Assembly: GCF_910591885.1 (NCBI RefSeq)
Contig: NC_063274.1
Coordinates: 21,412,164 to 21,476,163 of the forward strand
DNA: 64,000 nucleotides
Direction: 5' to 3'
Source: Bombus terrestris
Lineage: Eukaryota > Arthropoda > Insecta > Hymenoptera > Apidae
This document shows, piece by piece, positions 24,540-38,021 of the stretch; the stretch's first letter is position 1; each line of letters starts with the position of its first letter. Position numbers and translations under genes: made by a program. Under the pieces are notes generated by a model that saw only the letters and a list, made by a program, of their open reading frames with translations, made no database searches and was not told where the DNA came from.

Positions 24540-24962
24540 TTAACCTTTTCACAGTGTAGCCCAGGAAAGATTCAGCTAAGCCGATAAATACATATGTAAT
24601 ACCATAAACTTCACATCTTAAATGTCATCATACATAATGCAATTATTAATGTTTATTCCTCATAAAAAGTCGCAAAAGTACAAAACTTCTTGTATCTGAT
24701 TGCACGATGATGTATTAACTGTAATAACATGGTATTAAAAAGTTGACAAGTTGTAAGTTACAGGACTCCCGTTGCATAAACATTTTTTTGTAAGTTCACA
24801 ATTTCATGCCAAATAAGGTAATGAGATGACGAATGCCATTCGTGAAATTTAACTGTAGACTTTTATACGTCCGCTATTCATGTGAGTGTATTGGCACTGA
24901 TAACTTGTTATTTGTCGCTTATAAAACTTCGCTAATAATCGTACGCTAATAATAATTGTAAA
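24540..24962 (+). repeat. Composite dispersed repeat, copy 3 and partner of 49847-50034
   Basis: Three segments look repeat-derived. 24616-24650 matches 49847-49879 (core CTTAAATGTCAT plus TAATGCAATTATT). 24763-24780 matches 50017-50034 (ACTCC...GTTGCATAAA) in the same order and with similar spacing. 24905-24962 matches the repeats at 4690 and 6815. The block begins at a TTAA (24540-24543) followed by CCTTTTCACAGTG, which might be a piggyBac-like end. Old, decayed transposable-element sequence is the simplest reading. Confidence 0.4.
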
Positions 24963-27480
24963 TATATAATCGGAAGAACTGAGAATGACATAAATTCCAT
25001 ATATTTTTGACGAAATCTAATTCCTCGTAACTACAAATTCATCTAACTTCTACGATATGTAAGTTCCCATATCAGACACGCAGCATCTCTAAATAAGCGT
25101 GACTTCAACAGGATAGTCTATTCAAGTTCCTCCCTGTTCAATGACTCGCCCAAGTCAGGCATCTGCGGTCCCAATTTAGAACAGTACCTGTCGCAACGGG
25201 GAGTGATCGAATCTAATCAAGTGGGCAGAATCTATGGTGTCGTACGGTGACGCACAATAGATCAGTATATGTCGTGGTCGGTATCCACTCGACTACAGAC
25301 CGTACAATAATAATTCTGCCGACACACCTGACCCTCGTTAATGCGTTGCTCAATCTCTCCACCGTACGGCGAAACCCTTCACCTACTTCACCTCCCGACC
25401 TACACAACGCTCCTAACCGTCTCTTTGTGCGTAGTGATTTTTCGTTGGAACAATATTGCTTATAGAAAATGCTTACTATGTAGGTGTTTTCATTCGTATT
25501 GTCAATGGAAAGTGGAAAGAAAATACTCACGAAAGCAATAAATAAGTCTAGATTCTTTAAGCAATGATCGATGTGTGCTTATATGAATTTCAAGTAAAAC
25601 CAATGCATGTTTGATTGGTTCGAACGAAAGATATAGTTATATTGTCATCTTTATTGAAGTTTTGCCATTGAAACTTCAATTTCTTCCCCCAGAAGCGATT
25701 ATCGGATCTATAATATTCCGTGACGAAGAAAATAAATCTGATATATCCAGACTAGGTTGACGGAATCCTACTTTTCTGGTATGCGCTTGAACACGTTCAA
25801 TATACTACTTCGTAGGAATGCGAGGTCAATAAATATATAGTTGGAAATGAAAATTGAATGGCTTGGTGCAAGATTCGAAATGCTGCGATGAAACGTTACA
25901 CGTTTTTCTCTACGCGAAATCTTTATTGTATCAAATTGACGTGTGTTTTCCTTACGAACTTAAACAGACTACCGTTATTTATCTTCTTACGCTTATCGCT
26001 TGTATACTAATCCTGATAAATACATGAAATATCAACGATATTTAAGTACCCATCATCCTCGTGGGTACAAACACATCGAAGACTACCTACGGTTATCTTT
26101 TTCTCGTAATTCTGAGCGCCTGTAAATATCCTGACAACATTTCAGACACACTGTCCGTGTCTAATACACGTTGTACGAGAAGCGATGCACACGGTGCAAT
26201 TATAGTTTAACTTAACGCACGGACGATCGTACGCACACTCGCGCGTCGGATTAAACACGCATTCTGCTCGGTACGGAATGTCCACATCGAAAACACGTAT
26301 CTGCACGGATTAGAGACTGCGAAACGAACTGCTCTTGTCACCTCAAAACGTTTTACACTGAAACACGAAAGTCGAAGGCGGATATCTCATTACGACCGAT
26401 GTCGTTTCCACCTGCATTTTCTCCTACTCCTTTTTCAGCATATTCCTTGAACAACGTGAATCTCGTGCATTTCTAGAGAAATAGGAAGACGATTTAACTT
26501 GTACCATGCAAACACTCACATTCAAAAGCTTGGAATGTCTTTTACTTTTTGGACGAAACAAATTTGTTCGTATACTTTTCTGGAAAAAGAGAATATTACA
26601 TACTGAGGCTTCGGGTAATTTCTGAACCTTTTCGAGTGTGAATTATAAACTTTATTCCAACACCCTGCAATAATACAATGAAATCAAATATACACTATTC
26701 TGTTCAATAATCTTCTACTATTTGTTGCGTAATGCTATTATTTCATCCGTGTAGAATTTCTATTGTTCCTGAAGAAAAACGTGACCTGAGAAAGGTTTGA
26801 AACTTATCCAATAATCCAATATATAAATGTAACTTTCATTTTTAAATACAAGGTGTCTCGACGATCATTGCCAGTTGATTACAATATAGTATGTATATAT
26901 ATGTGTAAACTCCCTAGAGTTCATGTGGGATAGGGATTCTTTTTGTTTTACGGGTAACACGACAGGCTTTGTTTCACGGACAGAGCGATCTTCTTTTGTT
27001 TTACGGACAACGATTTTAAGAGGCACGCATTTTCCCAAACGGACGGACAGAGAGTTACATTAGAGACAGACAAGGTTACAGAACAGTTATTTAAGATTTT
27101 AAAGACCGAAGAAGAAAGATCGGTAGCTCAGGACGTTGAAAATCGATTCTCGATTTTCAAGTAAACATTGTACCAAAAACTTGTTATTTCCCGTTTATAT
27201 AATTATTGTTATAGACGGATATTAATTGTTGTTTATTTTTGTATTTTATCTAATTACCTTATAATAAAAAACTCGATTTTCAGACTACAATTATCCCAAG
27301 ATTTACGATCTTACATATGTATATACTTAGAATTCTCTTTTCGAAAACTTATCTACCGTGGGAAATCAAATGTATTTACTATATATACGCACACCCGTTA
27401 TATTTTACTGTTACTATTATTACTCGCGAGTTATTCGTTAGAAACTTAAAAAATAATTTGCGTTCAATGATTCCTTCGTT
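24963..27480. other. Non-coding stretch; possible decayed retroelement from 26930
   Basis: AT-rich with CpG-rich sections near 25130-25440 and 26100-26460. From about 26930 repeated ACGGACAGAG- and TTTTACGG-type words occur, and 27136-27160 is a perfect 11-bp-arm hairpin (TTGAAAATCGA, TTC, TCGATTTTCAA). The texture recalls an LTR or untranslated region of an element, but I found no paired ends, primer site or coding remains, so it is not called as one. Confidence 0.3.
27136..27160. repeat. Perfect hairpin, 11-bp arms and 3-base loop
   Basis: TTGAAAATCGA is followed by TTC and then its exact inverse TCGATTTTCAA. This is a compact stem-loop in either DNA or RNA, of unknown role. Confidence 0.9.
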
Positions 27481-30400
27481 ATGCAAATTAGTGTTGGGTT
27501 ACCGCGCGTTAGGCGATCGTATTATCAGGGGATATCGAGTTTGCTTGCAGAGAGCGCGCGCGCCTTTGAATAACCGTACCAGTACATTCTAACGGTACGG
27601 ATAACAATAATAATAAGCCTGTTTTATCGCGTCTCCGTGTTTTATCCTGTGGCGATGAATTCGGAACGCGGATGGTGTCATCCAACGCGAATCGGTTGAA
27701 GCGTGTAGGCTGAGGAAAAATCAGAAAATTATACATTCTCCCGTTCGCGTATAAGGACGGTGAGAGGATCTTGAGAATCAGGTCACGAGGGTTTGCGACT
27801 TGATGGCTAAACTATTTATGTGTATTACACTTCATCAATGGTGTCACGGGGAAGTTCACCTTTGCTCGATGCCCACACCTCGTATCGTAATGCTGGACAA
27901 GAGACTATCATTTTATATTTATCGTTGGCCGTATGATAATAGAAAAATGACGATATTAGGATCCCTTTGTATAGTGATTTACTAACTAATAATATTAGTG
28001 GATATTACGAGCTGTAAGTTACAACAAGCTATAAGTAGAATTTTGAAGTTATAGGTCAAATCACTATTATTCTTAGCATATTTTACCAACGTTCATAGCA
28101 AAATGGTCGATGTAGATAAGATTCTTGTAAAAGTTCCGTTTAAAATGTAAAGGTACTTCGTTTAAGGTCAATTGTGGCCTGTTTGAGCCGTTTTAGGATC
28201 GGTGTTCCCATTCTTAGAAAGATATTGTGGCTTTCGTCCGCATTTAGAAAGAATGAACGATGCAGTGTTTTTCAAAGTTCTTGTCATATTTGGAACAATA
28301 ATGCCTTGTGCGATCCACATGTTGTAACTATTTCCATTTACCAACCAGAAAGTAATTCGTGTAACACATTCGCGTTAGTCAATATTCTTCGAATTCAATG
28401 CGCTTATACGATTATCGTTTTTTGCATGTATGCTTGTTGTAATCAATTCGTGTTATAACGAAGAAGCGAAATTATATTTACGAAACTTTAACAAACTACT
28501 GAACAAACAAAATACGAATCACTCGTAAAAAATATATGTCGTATGAAAATCCATTAAATCCAAATTTTTAAAGAACGTTAGAAGATGCGTATTACAGATA
28601 GCTCCTCGTTAAAGGAAAGCAAGAAAACGGAAATAAGTACTCGATCTTTTTGTCGACTTGTACCCGCATTGCTATCGAGCAACGTCACTCGATGATACAT
28701 ATCTGCTGAAGTATTATATCATGCAACTTTTCAGAACAGTGCGTCATTCCAGTTTCGTTGGAACAATCGTATTGTTTTCACCTGTACATTGCAGCAATCT
28801 TTCCAACGTACAATGCGAATGTTCCGCATAATCCACGATACTTGGCTTGTATCTCTTACCTTTAATTGCCTCTATCGAGCGACTGAAATTTCTATAAAAA
28901 TCTTTATCGTGGATTTCCAGTATGGTGGCATGATGGCGTTGGACGGGCTTACGAAATGGAACTCGGTTTCATAGGAGGAATCACGTTATTTTTCGCGCAA
29001 GGAAAACTAAGAACCGTATCTTTGGATCGATCGTAGTGTTACGAATGAATGTTGAAAGTATAATAGCGCAATATTCGCGTTGAGCGTCGGGCATGCGAAA
29101 CGTCGGCCCCTTTTGTCCCGTGTAATCGAGAAGAAGGTGGCCCGATTTCTCTGAGTCACTTGTGAAAAAGCGAATTCCTCGGCAATGGTGTTATTCGTTC
29201 GAGAAAACTTGCTATTCAGAGATTTATGGGGTACTTACAAACGGAGCGTGACGTTTCACGAGAATTGGCAAACAGTTCGAGGGAACGACGTGCTTTTTGA
29301 CTAAATGAGAGACTAAAGCTTCCAGAAGCTCTTGATAGATTGGTATTGGACGGGTTACTTAGAAATTGTAACGCTCTCTAGAGAATATTGTGATTTTCCT
29401 GTTCTTTTAGGAAAAGGGATATTTATCGAAGATTTGAACATTCTTTATTATGGAATAGGAAATAGAAAGTGAATTTTAAGTAACTTGTAATTAAAATATA
29501 ACGAGCGAATCATAAGAGGCAGGATTAAAAAAAAAAAAAAAATTGCATAAGATTGAGAAACAATCTACCAAGTTTGTAACAAAAGTTCATTAACGACATT
29601 ATTGAAATCATGAACGGTAGTAGTAAGTGAAACAACATACACTGCTACAATCGGTAGCTTTTCTATCTCTTATGATTAAATTAAAGCGTATTAAAATTTT
29701 CAAACAGTCCAAACTATACCGATATAGCTAATTTTATACGACATTAAATAACAGACACACCGTGAAATTAAACAATTTCTTAACATGCGCATCGCAAGTT
29801 CTTATAAGTGAAAATTTGCATAATTTAAGCTGCATCATTTTATTTAAATTGTTAAGTTGCATCATCGAGCAAGGGACGTCTAAGAAGTAAAGAATTTTTC
29901 TCGATAGCGATGCTGGCTTCGAAGGTCGAAGGTCGTTCACAGAAAATCTTCCATCTCATCTCAATGAGAATCGGAAACGACGAAGAATTAGCAAAAAATT
30001 GGACGAAAGAAATAAATTAAAATAATCATATGTAAAAGGTATAAGAAGTTATATGAAAAAGGAAACAGAAATACACAGGAAGAACAGAGAATAGCAAAAA
30101 TGGGCATAAATAATGGAGAAAACGGGCAAAAAGAAATTCAATGGATAATTTTAAACGAAGGTTAACGTTGATGATACTTAAGAGGTAGCTGCTTTCAATT
30201 CCTGTTACATTAGCATCGCAACAAGTAGGAGAATCCTAGCCAGCGGCTGATTCGGTAGCGTACGATTTTCGGACGGCTACTGTTTACAATTCCGCGTAAT
30301 AATGAATGTGCAAGGTGAAACGCGGAGGAAGATGATAAAAGAAAAGACAGACGCGACCTCAAAACGAAGGTCAGGGCGTGTGTGTGAACACGTAATGCGA

Positions 30401-32330
30401 ACCGTGTTCGTGCTGCACCCGTTTCCTTCGTGTCTGCGCCGAAGGCCGCGTCTTGGACGATACGCTTTGCCAATATTTAATCCAATGAAGAATAATGGAG
30501 GAAGATGAGGAAATGGCGTGGAAAAAGATTAAATACGTAGTTACTTTGATTTAGTAGATATTTATGATTATCATTGGAACTTTGAATAAAATTTCTTACT
30601 GTAATTTTGTTTACTCTTTCACCAATGATAACTTCGATAAATAGATTTCATTGTTAGCGAGATTTAGTATAGTAATAATGGTTGGAATAGCGATGTTGGA
30701 ATAGTGAAATTAATAATTAACATATAGTATGAATTTCAGTATTTTAATTGGTATTGCTGTACTTACAAAAATCACTGAAAAAGAGGTGCAAATACGTATT
30801 GTTAAATCAAAAAGTAACTATTTAAATACTTTGAGCTTCTATAATAGAGCAAGTCTTTATTCTAAAAGGCATTTTAATAAAAAATATCTACAGAAAATAT
30901 TGAAAAAAATTTCAGGAAAGGTGCGAGAAGACGTATGATAATATTTGACATTTATCAATCAGGCTGTTCGAAGGTTAGCAAGAAAGCGTTAAAGGAATTG
31001 TTAATTAGCGGCTTAAGATGTTAAAAAAGACTTATGTTCTCGAAGGCTTCTTCTTGAAATTGTTAATTGAGATTCTGCGCCGTGTACAATGCACACGTAG
31101 AATGAAAATCAACGAACGTTAATGAAGGAAGTTTATAAAGCACTAAATTGGAATACTAAACGATCTTTTCTATCAGGTTGACAGAAAAATCAACAATACG
31201 AAGAAATATCGAAACGATAACGAAATTTTCAATATTAAAATGAATTTCTGTCAAGATTAAAACGTACCCAAATTTTATACGATTGTACGACACGATATAT
31301 ATAATAAATCATATAACAATCTGCAAAGTATGTATTAGAAAATCAGATCAATCGAAAAATACTGTTTAAAAATTCCTTAGAAGGAAATCATTTTTAACGA
31401 GGCAAGATTCTATTATAGTTATTCAATTGTCGATCGACACGGTGATCAATCACAATGTCAATCAATTATTGACTGACAATAGCGATTTCATCGATGGTGG
31501 AACATAATGTCAAGCTCTAACAAGCGCGGATTTCAATTAACCGGACGTATTGTTGGATACCATTCAAACGCCCAAAGTTGCTTCTCCGTTATGACGGTTC
31601 GAATAAATTTCTCTTGTGATAAACCTCATTGAACGGAACATCAGTAGATTCAAAGCCTACGTTTGTTACGATCAGACATATTGTTCGTAACAATTACACC
31701 GCCAGACATTGCTCAAATATCACGAATAAAATATAAGAAAGAGATATCGCATCCACTAGGAGAAATGTATTCAAGTCGAAATTAATTCGAAGAACATATC
31801 CCGTTACACAAATTTTAAAACTTTTGTACAAGCTGCAGATTAGATCTAGAAATTAATTGTGATATGTATTTAATTACGAAATTGCGACTATATTAACGTT
31901 CTAAATATTTTCTTTTTAATTTTCGTTCATTTCAGTTTTAACTCGCATCAAATTTAAAAGTAGAAAGATCTCTCTGTTTGTGAAACAATATTTTCCCAAT
32001 TTTATTTGAAATCACAGAAGAGTTCGTTTCGTATTAAGCAATCGAAAGTAAAATCGTTATACCAAAAGCTGCAGTAGATATACTGTTATTTAATCTGTTA
32101 CGCAATTTTATGAAACATAATAAATAATACTCAGTTTACGCTAGTCACGTATGGATTAAAGTTTGTTAAAAAATCATTAACGCACTTACTTAAACGCCAA
32201 CAGGTACGATACATGGCAGAACTCTCTAAAATTCCAAAAGTTTCTCTGCAAAAATGTTTCATTTAGGTCATCGTAATTGAATACATTCCAATTAACTACT
32301 TTAATAAACTCTTCACTCCCATGTGACGAC
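27481..32330. other. Long mainly AT-rich non-coding stretch
   Basis: A CpG-rich section at 27480-27790 is followed by nearly 4.5 kb of AT-rich sequence. A 16-base adenine run lies at 29527-29542. Frames of 60-94 codons occur on both strands without coding bias. No gene or named element is supported. Confidence 0.4.
29527..29542 (+). repeat. A16 homopolymer
   Basis: Sixteen adenines follow GGATT. It could be a microsatellite seed or the tail of a very old retroposed copy. No flanking duplication was noticed. Confidence 0.9.
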
Positions 32331-35330
32331 TCTTGCGACTCAGATTCAGTTCCATTGACTCGAGGCTTCCCTTCAATCCAGACACATCGTTTCCGTCAAT
32401 CATGGTCTGGGAGTCGTGAATAAAGAGAAAGAAAGAGGCACAGCCGGCAGGAAGACGTATATTTAACCTTCTGGGTTAAAGTCAGTCTGGATCGAGCGCG
32501 TGTCCCTGATTACCGTGCAGCGACGTGGCTCGTCCTGATGCCGCATGCCGGCGGTCCGCCGGTTTCACGGAATGCGGCATGCAGCGTCTAGGAAGTCTCT
32601 AGGCTTCGTTGTGCTTTCTAGACGAGAAAGCGGCCTGTGTCGTCCCACGATTCCATGGAATCTTCTCGGAAACCGTTCTTAGATCAAGCAACGAGCGGCC
32701 CCGTGTTGCTCAAACGGACGATTTCATCCGGAAGAGGTGTCTAACTGGGCTACAGAAAGCGTTTCTTCCTCTTTTACCTCTGTTCAGTGTCTAAGACTTC
32801 CTGTCTCATCTTTGTTTATCGGTGCGGGTTGAGTCGATGGATCCAGGATTACGAAAGAGGACGTCTGTCGAGGATTGATTAAACTATTTTTGGACGTAAT
32901 TGGTTTTAAAGTGTATTTCTTTTGGCTGAAATTAATATCGGTCTGACTCGATCCGGTTGGAATCTACCATTATAGTTTGCGAGAGTTCATTTTGTTTATT
33001 AGCTAATGTTCATCGTGTGAGTTTGAGTTCGGAGAAATTTGAACGTTTTTTTACGTTTGAATCATTAGGGTCTTTGTAAAAAAATACATGAGAGAGGATC
33101 AACATTTCTAGCGTTAAGATTGATCGTTGTTATTTGATCGTGGTTATGGCATTGGATCGAAAAGAATTGACGAGAAATGAGAATATTTATGACATAAAAA
33201 TGATTAAAAAATAACCACGTTTTGAATTCGAATGTCAAAATATATTTATGCATAAGGTTACTTATCAAGTCCAAAGAATCGAAGAAATATCTTCTTGTTA
33301 GACATCAAAGCTATTTTCTCTTTCTCAATCTTCTCATTCTTCCTTAAATATTTGATTTATCAGCAATTCACGAATATTTGATTCAAATCACACTAAGAAC
33401 AACATCACACTTGTATTTACTAAAAATATTTTCCTCGATGAAAGCTACAGTTCGTTTTTTCAAACTATTCAATATCAGTCTGAAACTTGAAAGACAGCTT
33501 CTTCGGCGTGCAAGACATTATTTCCACAAAAGCCAATCGACACTCTAAACGTTTTTCGTAACTGAAAGATTTACGGTCCATCACGTGGACCTATCCTCCA
33601 AGTTTCCTTGACATCTTAATCCTCTTCGAAACTATGTCCGATACATCGTGTCCTTCGATACCGTGTAATTTGTGCTATTTTCTGTAGGCGAAAATAACAG
33701 GGATTATTCAAATGTTCGGCAGGAAGTCTCTCGGGATGAGCACGCTAACAAGCAAGATAATTAGCGGTCGATCGCGTTAAGTCGGATTAGGGATTAAGAT
33801 TGCTTTCGGTTGTTCCATAGAACGCGCGTCCAAGGGATTATTAAATGGTATCTATCGTCTATCGTCAGATTTATAGGTCCACGTCGTTAATTCGGTAAAT
33901 TATGAAACCGCTTCTGGAAGAAGGGAGCCAGCTCTCAGGGAGCGTTTTACTTCTTCCTTTCGGAAATGATTCATGAGTTTCTCGCTGAAAAGGCGTCCTT
34001 CGGGACCTTTTGGGACATGTTCATCCCAGGCCCCGGGGATATATCTCGTTTCGTGGTTGGATTTACAATTACCGCGACTGAAATGACTTTAATCGGGCTG
34101 GTTGCACGCGTCAGTCCCGGCACAGAGAGATTTACGAATCGCCGGTATACGGGGAATTTTAGGAAACGATTAAGACGATCGGATGGTCGGAGTTAATGGT
34201 GATTGATGATTGCGTTTAGGGCGCTAACTCCATGGCTCGACCTAACGAGCCGCCCTCCACCCCTCTTCGTGCCCGCCGGCGAACAAGCTGACTCACCAAA
34301 TTGTCAGTTATCGTCTGCTAAACAATCAAATGATCGGCCATTGATTGTTATTTAGACATCGTCATCCTCGTTATCGATGATCGTACGATGAGTGAACGAG
34401 GCCATAGGAATTTTTCAATTTACGTATGTCGACAGGCTTGTGAGAATTTTATTTGAAATAGGAATGACAAATAACTATTTGAAATAATAAATCGCTTCAA
34501 CTATTTTATTCATTTTTATCCGGTCTAATCTAATATTCAGTTCGTATTTCTTCACCACGCAAAACATCAAATATTAAATCTACATTTCGACGAATTAGAT
34601 TTTCACTATTTCTTTATTCCAATTAATACCATAGTTTGCAAGCAATATTTTATTCATATTTTATGTTTAAATTCTTAGTGATTCGAATGCACAAAAAAGA
34701 TCGTCGAATCTTCTTACCCTTCCATACCAAACGTCTCTCCATTCTGTTTAATCCAATCTAAAGCCTGGAACCAAAGTCACGATCGTTATTTGTCAGAATC
34801 GTGAAATCGGTATTAAAAGTATTATTAAATCCGTTGGGATGGTCGTCAATCCTTCACCGGCTGAAAGCCAGCAATCTTAGTCGCCATTCAATTAAACGTT
34901 TCCTCAAATCCATTATCAATGATACGCTAATAACGACGCAATTTATAACCGCAATTTCTCTCGATCGGCTATGGACCAATCAGCTAATACTTGGCGTAGA
35001 GCCGCTCTCGCCGCGGCTCTTCTCTTTACACGGTCTCTTGACTCGTAACGACGTTCCGCACGATCTAACGAGGGGCCAAATATCCGAGGGGACGTTACGC
35101 CCTGGCCCTAGACAAAAAAGGGCCCCGAAAACCGCAGCCCGGTATTGGCCGGCCGGCCTCAACGTCTGAATTCCCTAATCTAGACACGGGACCAAGGGAT
35201 CTTAAGTGGCGGCATAGGTGTATAATAGGGTTTGTGTCTGGCCCTTCGGGCTACTCTGTGAGTAGAATCTTCGAGCTTTACCTGCTCAAGGTTATTCGCG
35301 GATATTGCTCTCTATACTGTTTCACCGTTC
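32331..35330. other. Non-coding region with several GC-rich sections
   Basis: GC-rich at 32330-32880, 33900-34320 and 34980-35250, AT-rich between. Frames of 122 codons (34801-35169, plus) and 76 codons (33966-34196, plus) sit in the GC-rich parts and show no domain or signal peptide. The section near 35140 has a GGCCGGCC palindrome. Conserved regulatory DNA is plausible but unproven. Confidence 0.35.
32538..32580. repeat. GC-rich nested hairpin
   Basis: ATGCCGCAT (32538-32546) pairs with ATGCGGCAT (32572-32580). Inside it, CCGGCG (32548-32553) pairs with CGCCGG (32557-32562). The result is a compact stem-within-stem structure in an otherwise AT-rich neighbourhood. Confidence 0.85.
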
Positions 35331-37969
35331 GTTGTTTCTTTGTCACTTGAATGGAAATCTGAAATAAAGGTTCGAAGCACATCCGAGCCATTCGGTAGGT
35401 AACTCCACTCGTTGAAATTTTTGATATTTTAATGTCAAAACACTTGGTTACCATTACTTAATGTAAGTAGTGTTTTGTGGAGTTTTGATAAATGAACAAT
35501 TCAATTGGCACATTTTGGAAAAGAATGGTTTCGAAGTTACGCTGTATATAAGTTGTGATGAATTTCTCCTCTGCCTTGAACCCTTATTCCATCGAAAGAA
35601 CCAACAGAATAGCTAATGGCCGCTATTTTTATTTAATTTTATCTCGGTATTTTCGCATTAAAATCGAACAAAGCAATAACTGTGCTTCACATTTCTCTCC
35701 TACAATTTTTAAACATCTAACGTGCTTCTTGTGTTCAATGTTACATCGCCTGTTGACGAAATATCCGTAACCTGTGTGTATTAAAACGATCGACAGGGAC
35801 TGTAAAATCAGACTTTACTGTTAATTTAAATTTCACTAAAATGTGTTTATTGATTTTTATTTCGTGTCTGTAAAGTGTCTGTAAAATGTAAAAAGTGTTT
35901 GTAGATGTAATCGAAGTAAGAAGTCAGACTTTGTATAATATATTTTATTTTGCATAGAGATGGAGAAAGGTTTATTGGCATTTATCGAGCTTGAAAAATA
36001 TCTAAACTCTAATTGAAATAGATAGTGAAATATTATCGTACTCCGTTCTTTACAAGGACGAAGAGAAATTTATTTACGGGAGTTTGGAACTTTCTTTCCT
36101 TGCACACAAAGCAACCGTATACAACGAAAATACTTAGCCACTGCTTTTGCCAGCGAATACCATCTAATGAATTCCACGCTGGTTAAATGTGAGCCTTTCG
36201 GGGCTGCATCCCGAGAGCCGACGAATTGGTTGCACGCTCGTTTCGAATCCAGTATCGTTCGCTAGACTGTGTTAGAGAATAGACTTAGGCGAGTTGGGGC
36301 TCGTTTAAGAATTCGTTCTGAACTGGACCGCCGTAATGCATCATTCTTGGACGGGCAAGTCGACTGTTAATTGAATCCTGGACGGATTTATGCGAACCGT
36401 AAATATGGCAGGTTAATCACATGGTGCTTAACGCATTACGCGTGAAAAGTCCTGAAGATGTACATTCGCGATAGTATTAACATGTAAATTTCTTCCCGGA
36501 GGAACCAGTTCGACATAATCGTAGGCAAGAGTAAAATATTGATCGTTCTTAATTGTTGTTCATCGTTGGAAAACAAGTGTTTGATAATTAAATTAAAGTG
36601 ATGCTCGAAGCTTCTCGAGTTGTTCAGGAATCTCGAATCCAATAGCTTTGGAGAACAAGTATGATTTGAGAGTGACTGTCAGTCTTGTAACAGGAATAAT
36701 ATTTTAGGTAGCAACTGGTATAAATAATTAAGAAGATATTTTTCTGTTTGTTTTTTTATCAAAGCAGTTTGGGTTTTTACGGTCTTTTTTATGGGGTTAG
36801 AGAAACAGGTTTATCGAATAATTAACGAGTATTATAATGGTCTGTAGTGTGTATATGTTGTTGTTACAATAGCTCCGTTTCGTATTATCGTTTATTCGCA
36901 CATAAAAGTACGTTTTTTTCAATCGATGTCGAGTATTTTTTTGGTTACAGCAATTTTTTAAACAGCAATTTTGAGCATAAGAATGAATAAATTAAAATCG
37001 ATATATAAAAGAAAAGTCTTTAATAGAGAGTACTATTTTTAATTGTTTAATAAGGTATATACTTTGTATATGTTCGAATCATTTCTTAAATTTATTAAAC
37101 AACCAACAAAATCGATAGAATGCTTGCAATTAGTTTTTACATTTTATAAAAGGAATGAATATAAATGTATTTCGCAACAAATCATATGGCCATAACAAAA
37201 GAAACCCTTTAAAAGAAACTATGCAGCAACAAAAAAGTCAAAGCATCTCGCAGTAGCTTAGACAACATAAGGCCGACGAACGATTAATTTTCTCGTCGTT
37301 CTTCTTACTCGAACATTCTTCTCGATCTAATCTTTTACCAAATCCCTCAGAACACATGTATCCACATATTTATTCCTCTCTAATACGATCCTCAATAAAA
37401 CACTAACAAGTCCGCGCAACAGATATCTGTCCCATAAATTCTGCACCGCAAAAAGCATCGACGCGTTTAGGAACCAGTATATCCAATTCCCCACAAACCT
37501 TAGAGTTTCTATAGCGAAGAGAATGGTACAGTATGTTGAAGGAAGATTTAAGCAATTAAAAAATATGATATAAACAACATAGAATCGAAATAGAATTTAT
37601 ACATCTTGGTAAATGATACACGTAAGTTTGAAATTGTATTTTGCTTCCACATTAATTGCAAATTTTTGTTTCTTTGTTGTTTCGATAATCGATTGTAGAA
37701 CAGATTAATAGTGGAGATTATAAAAATTAATTCTAGAACTGATTTGAAAATGTTAAACATTTTCTTCCATAATCACAGTGCCATAAAACAGAATTTAAAA
37801 TAGCAAAAAATTGCAGTTAACGTAATATCGACTCATAATTGGATAAAAATACTAAACTAGAAAATGCTATAAATTATTGGCACAATTGATCGTATAAAAA
37901 ATATTTATTTCTCTATAGTACATGGTGATTTTAGACTTCCTTTCAATTTGATCGAATTAGTTAGAAAAT
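35331..37969. other. AT-rich non-coding stretch with a split inverted repeat at 35401-35484
   Basis: AACTCCAC (35401-35408) and CAAAACACT (35436-35444) are both mirrored, joined together, by AGTGTTTTGTGGAGTT at 35469-35484. The folded form would be one stem with a 27-base bulge in one arm. The remainder is AT-rich, with a moderate CpG-rich section near 36050-36430. No gene is supported. Confidence 0.45.
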
Positions 37970-38021
37970 AATTTATTAAGAAACCTAGCTATATCTTACA
38001 TGCTAGGTTTCTTAATAAATT
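37970..38021. repeat. Perfect hairpin, 20-bp arms and 12-base loop
   Basis: AATTTATTAAGAAACCTAGC at 37970-37989 is the exact inverse of 38002-38021, with a 12-base loop. Beyond the perfect stem, flanking A-rich and T-rich bases pair loosely. The size is near that of a small-RNA precursor but the stem is too short and too perfect for a typical animal microRNA. A tiny fold-back element is an alternative. Confidence 0.9.

Noticed and set aside
26930..27620. Possible LTR retroelement texture (repeated ACGGACAG words)
   Set aside because: No paired terminal repeats, primer-binding site or coding remains could be found.
34801..35169. 122-codon plus-strand frame
   Set aside because: Lies in a GC-rich patch, has no recognised domain, and its C-terminal part is proline/arginine-rich as expected from GGCC-type repeats.
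36190..36260. Segment with a TTTCGAATCC word suggestive of a tRNA T-arm
   Set aside because: No acceptor stem, D-arm or anticodon stem could be folded around it.
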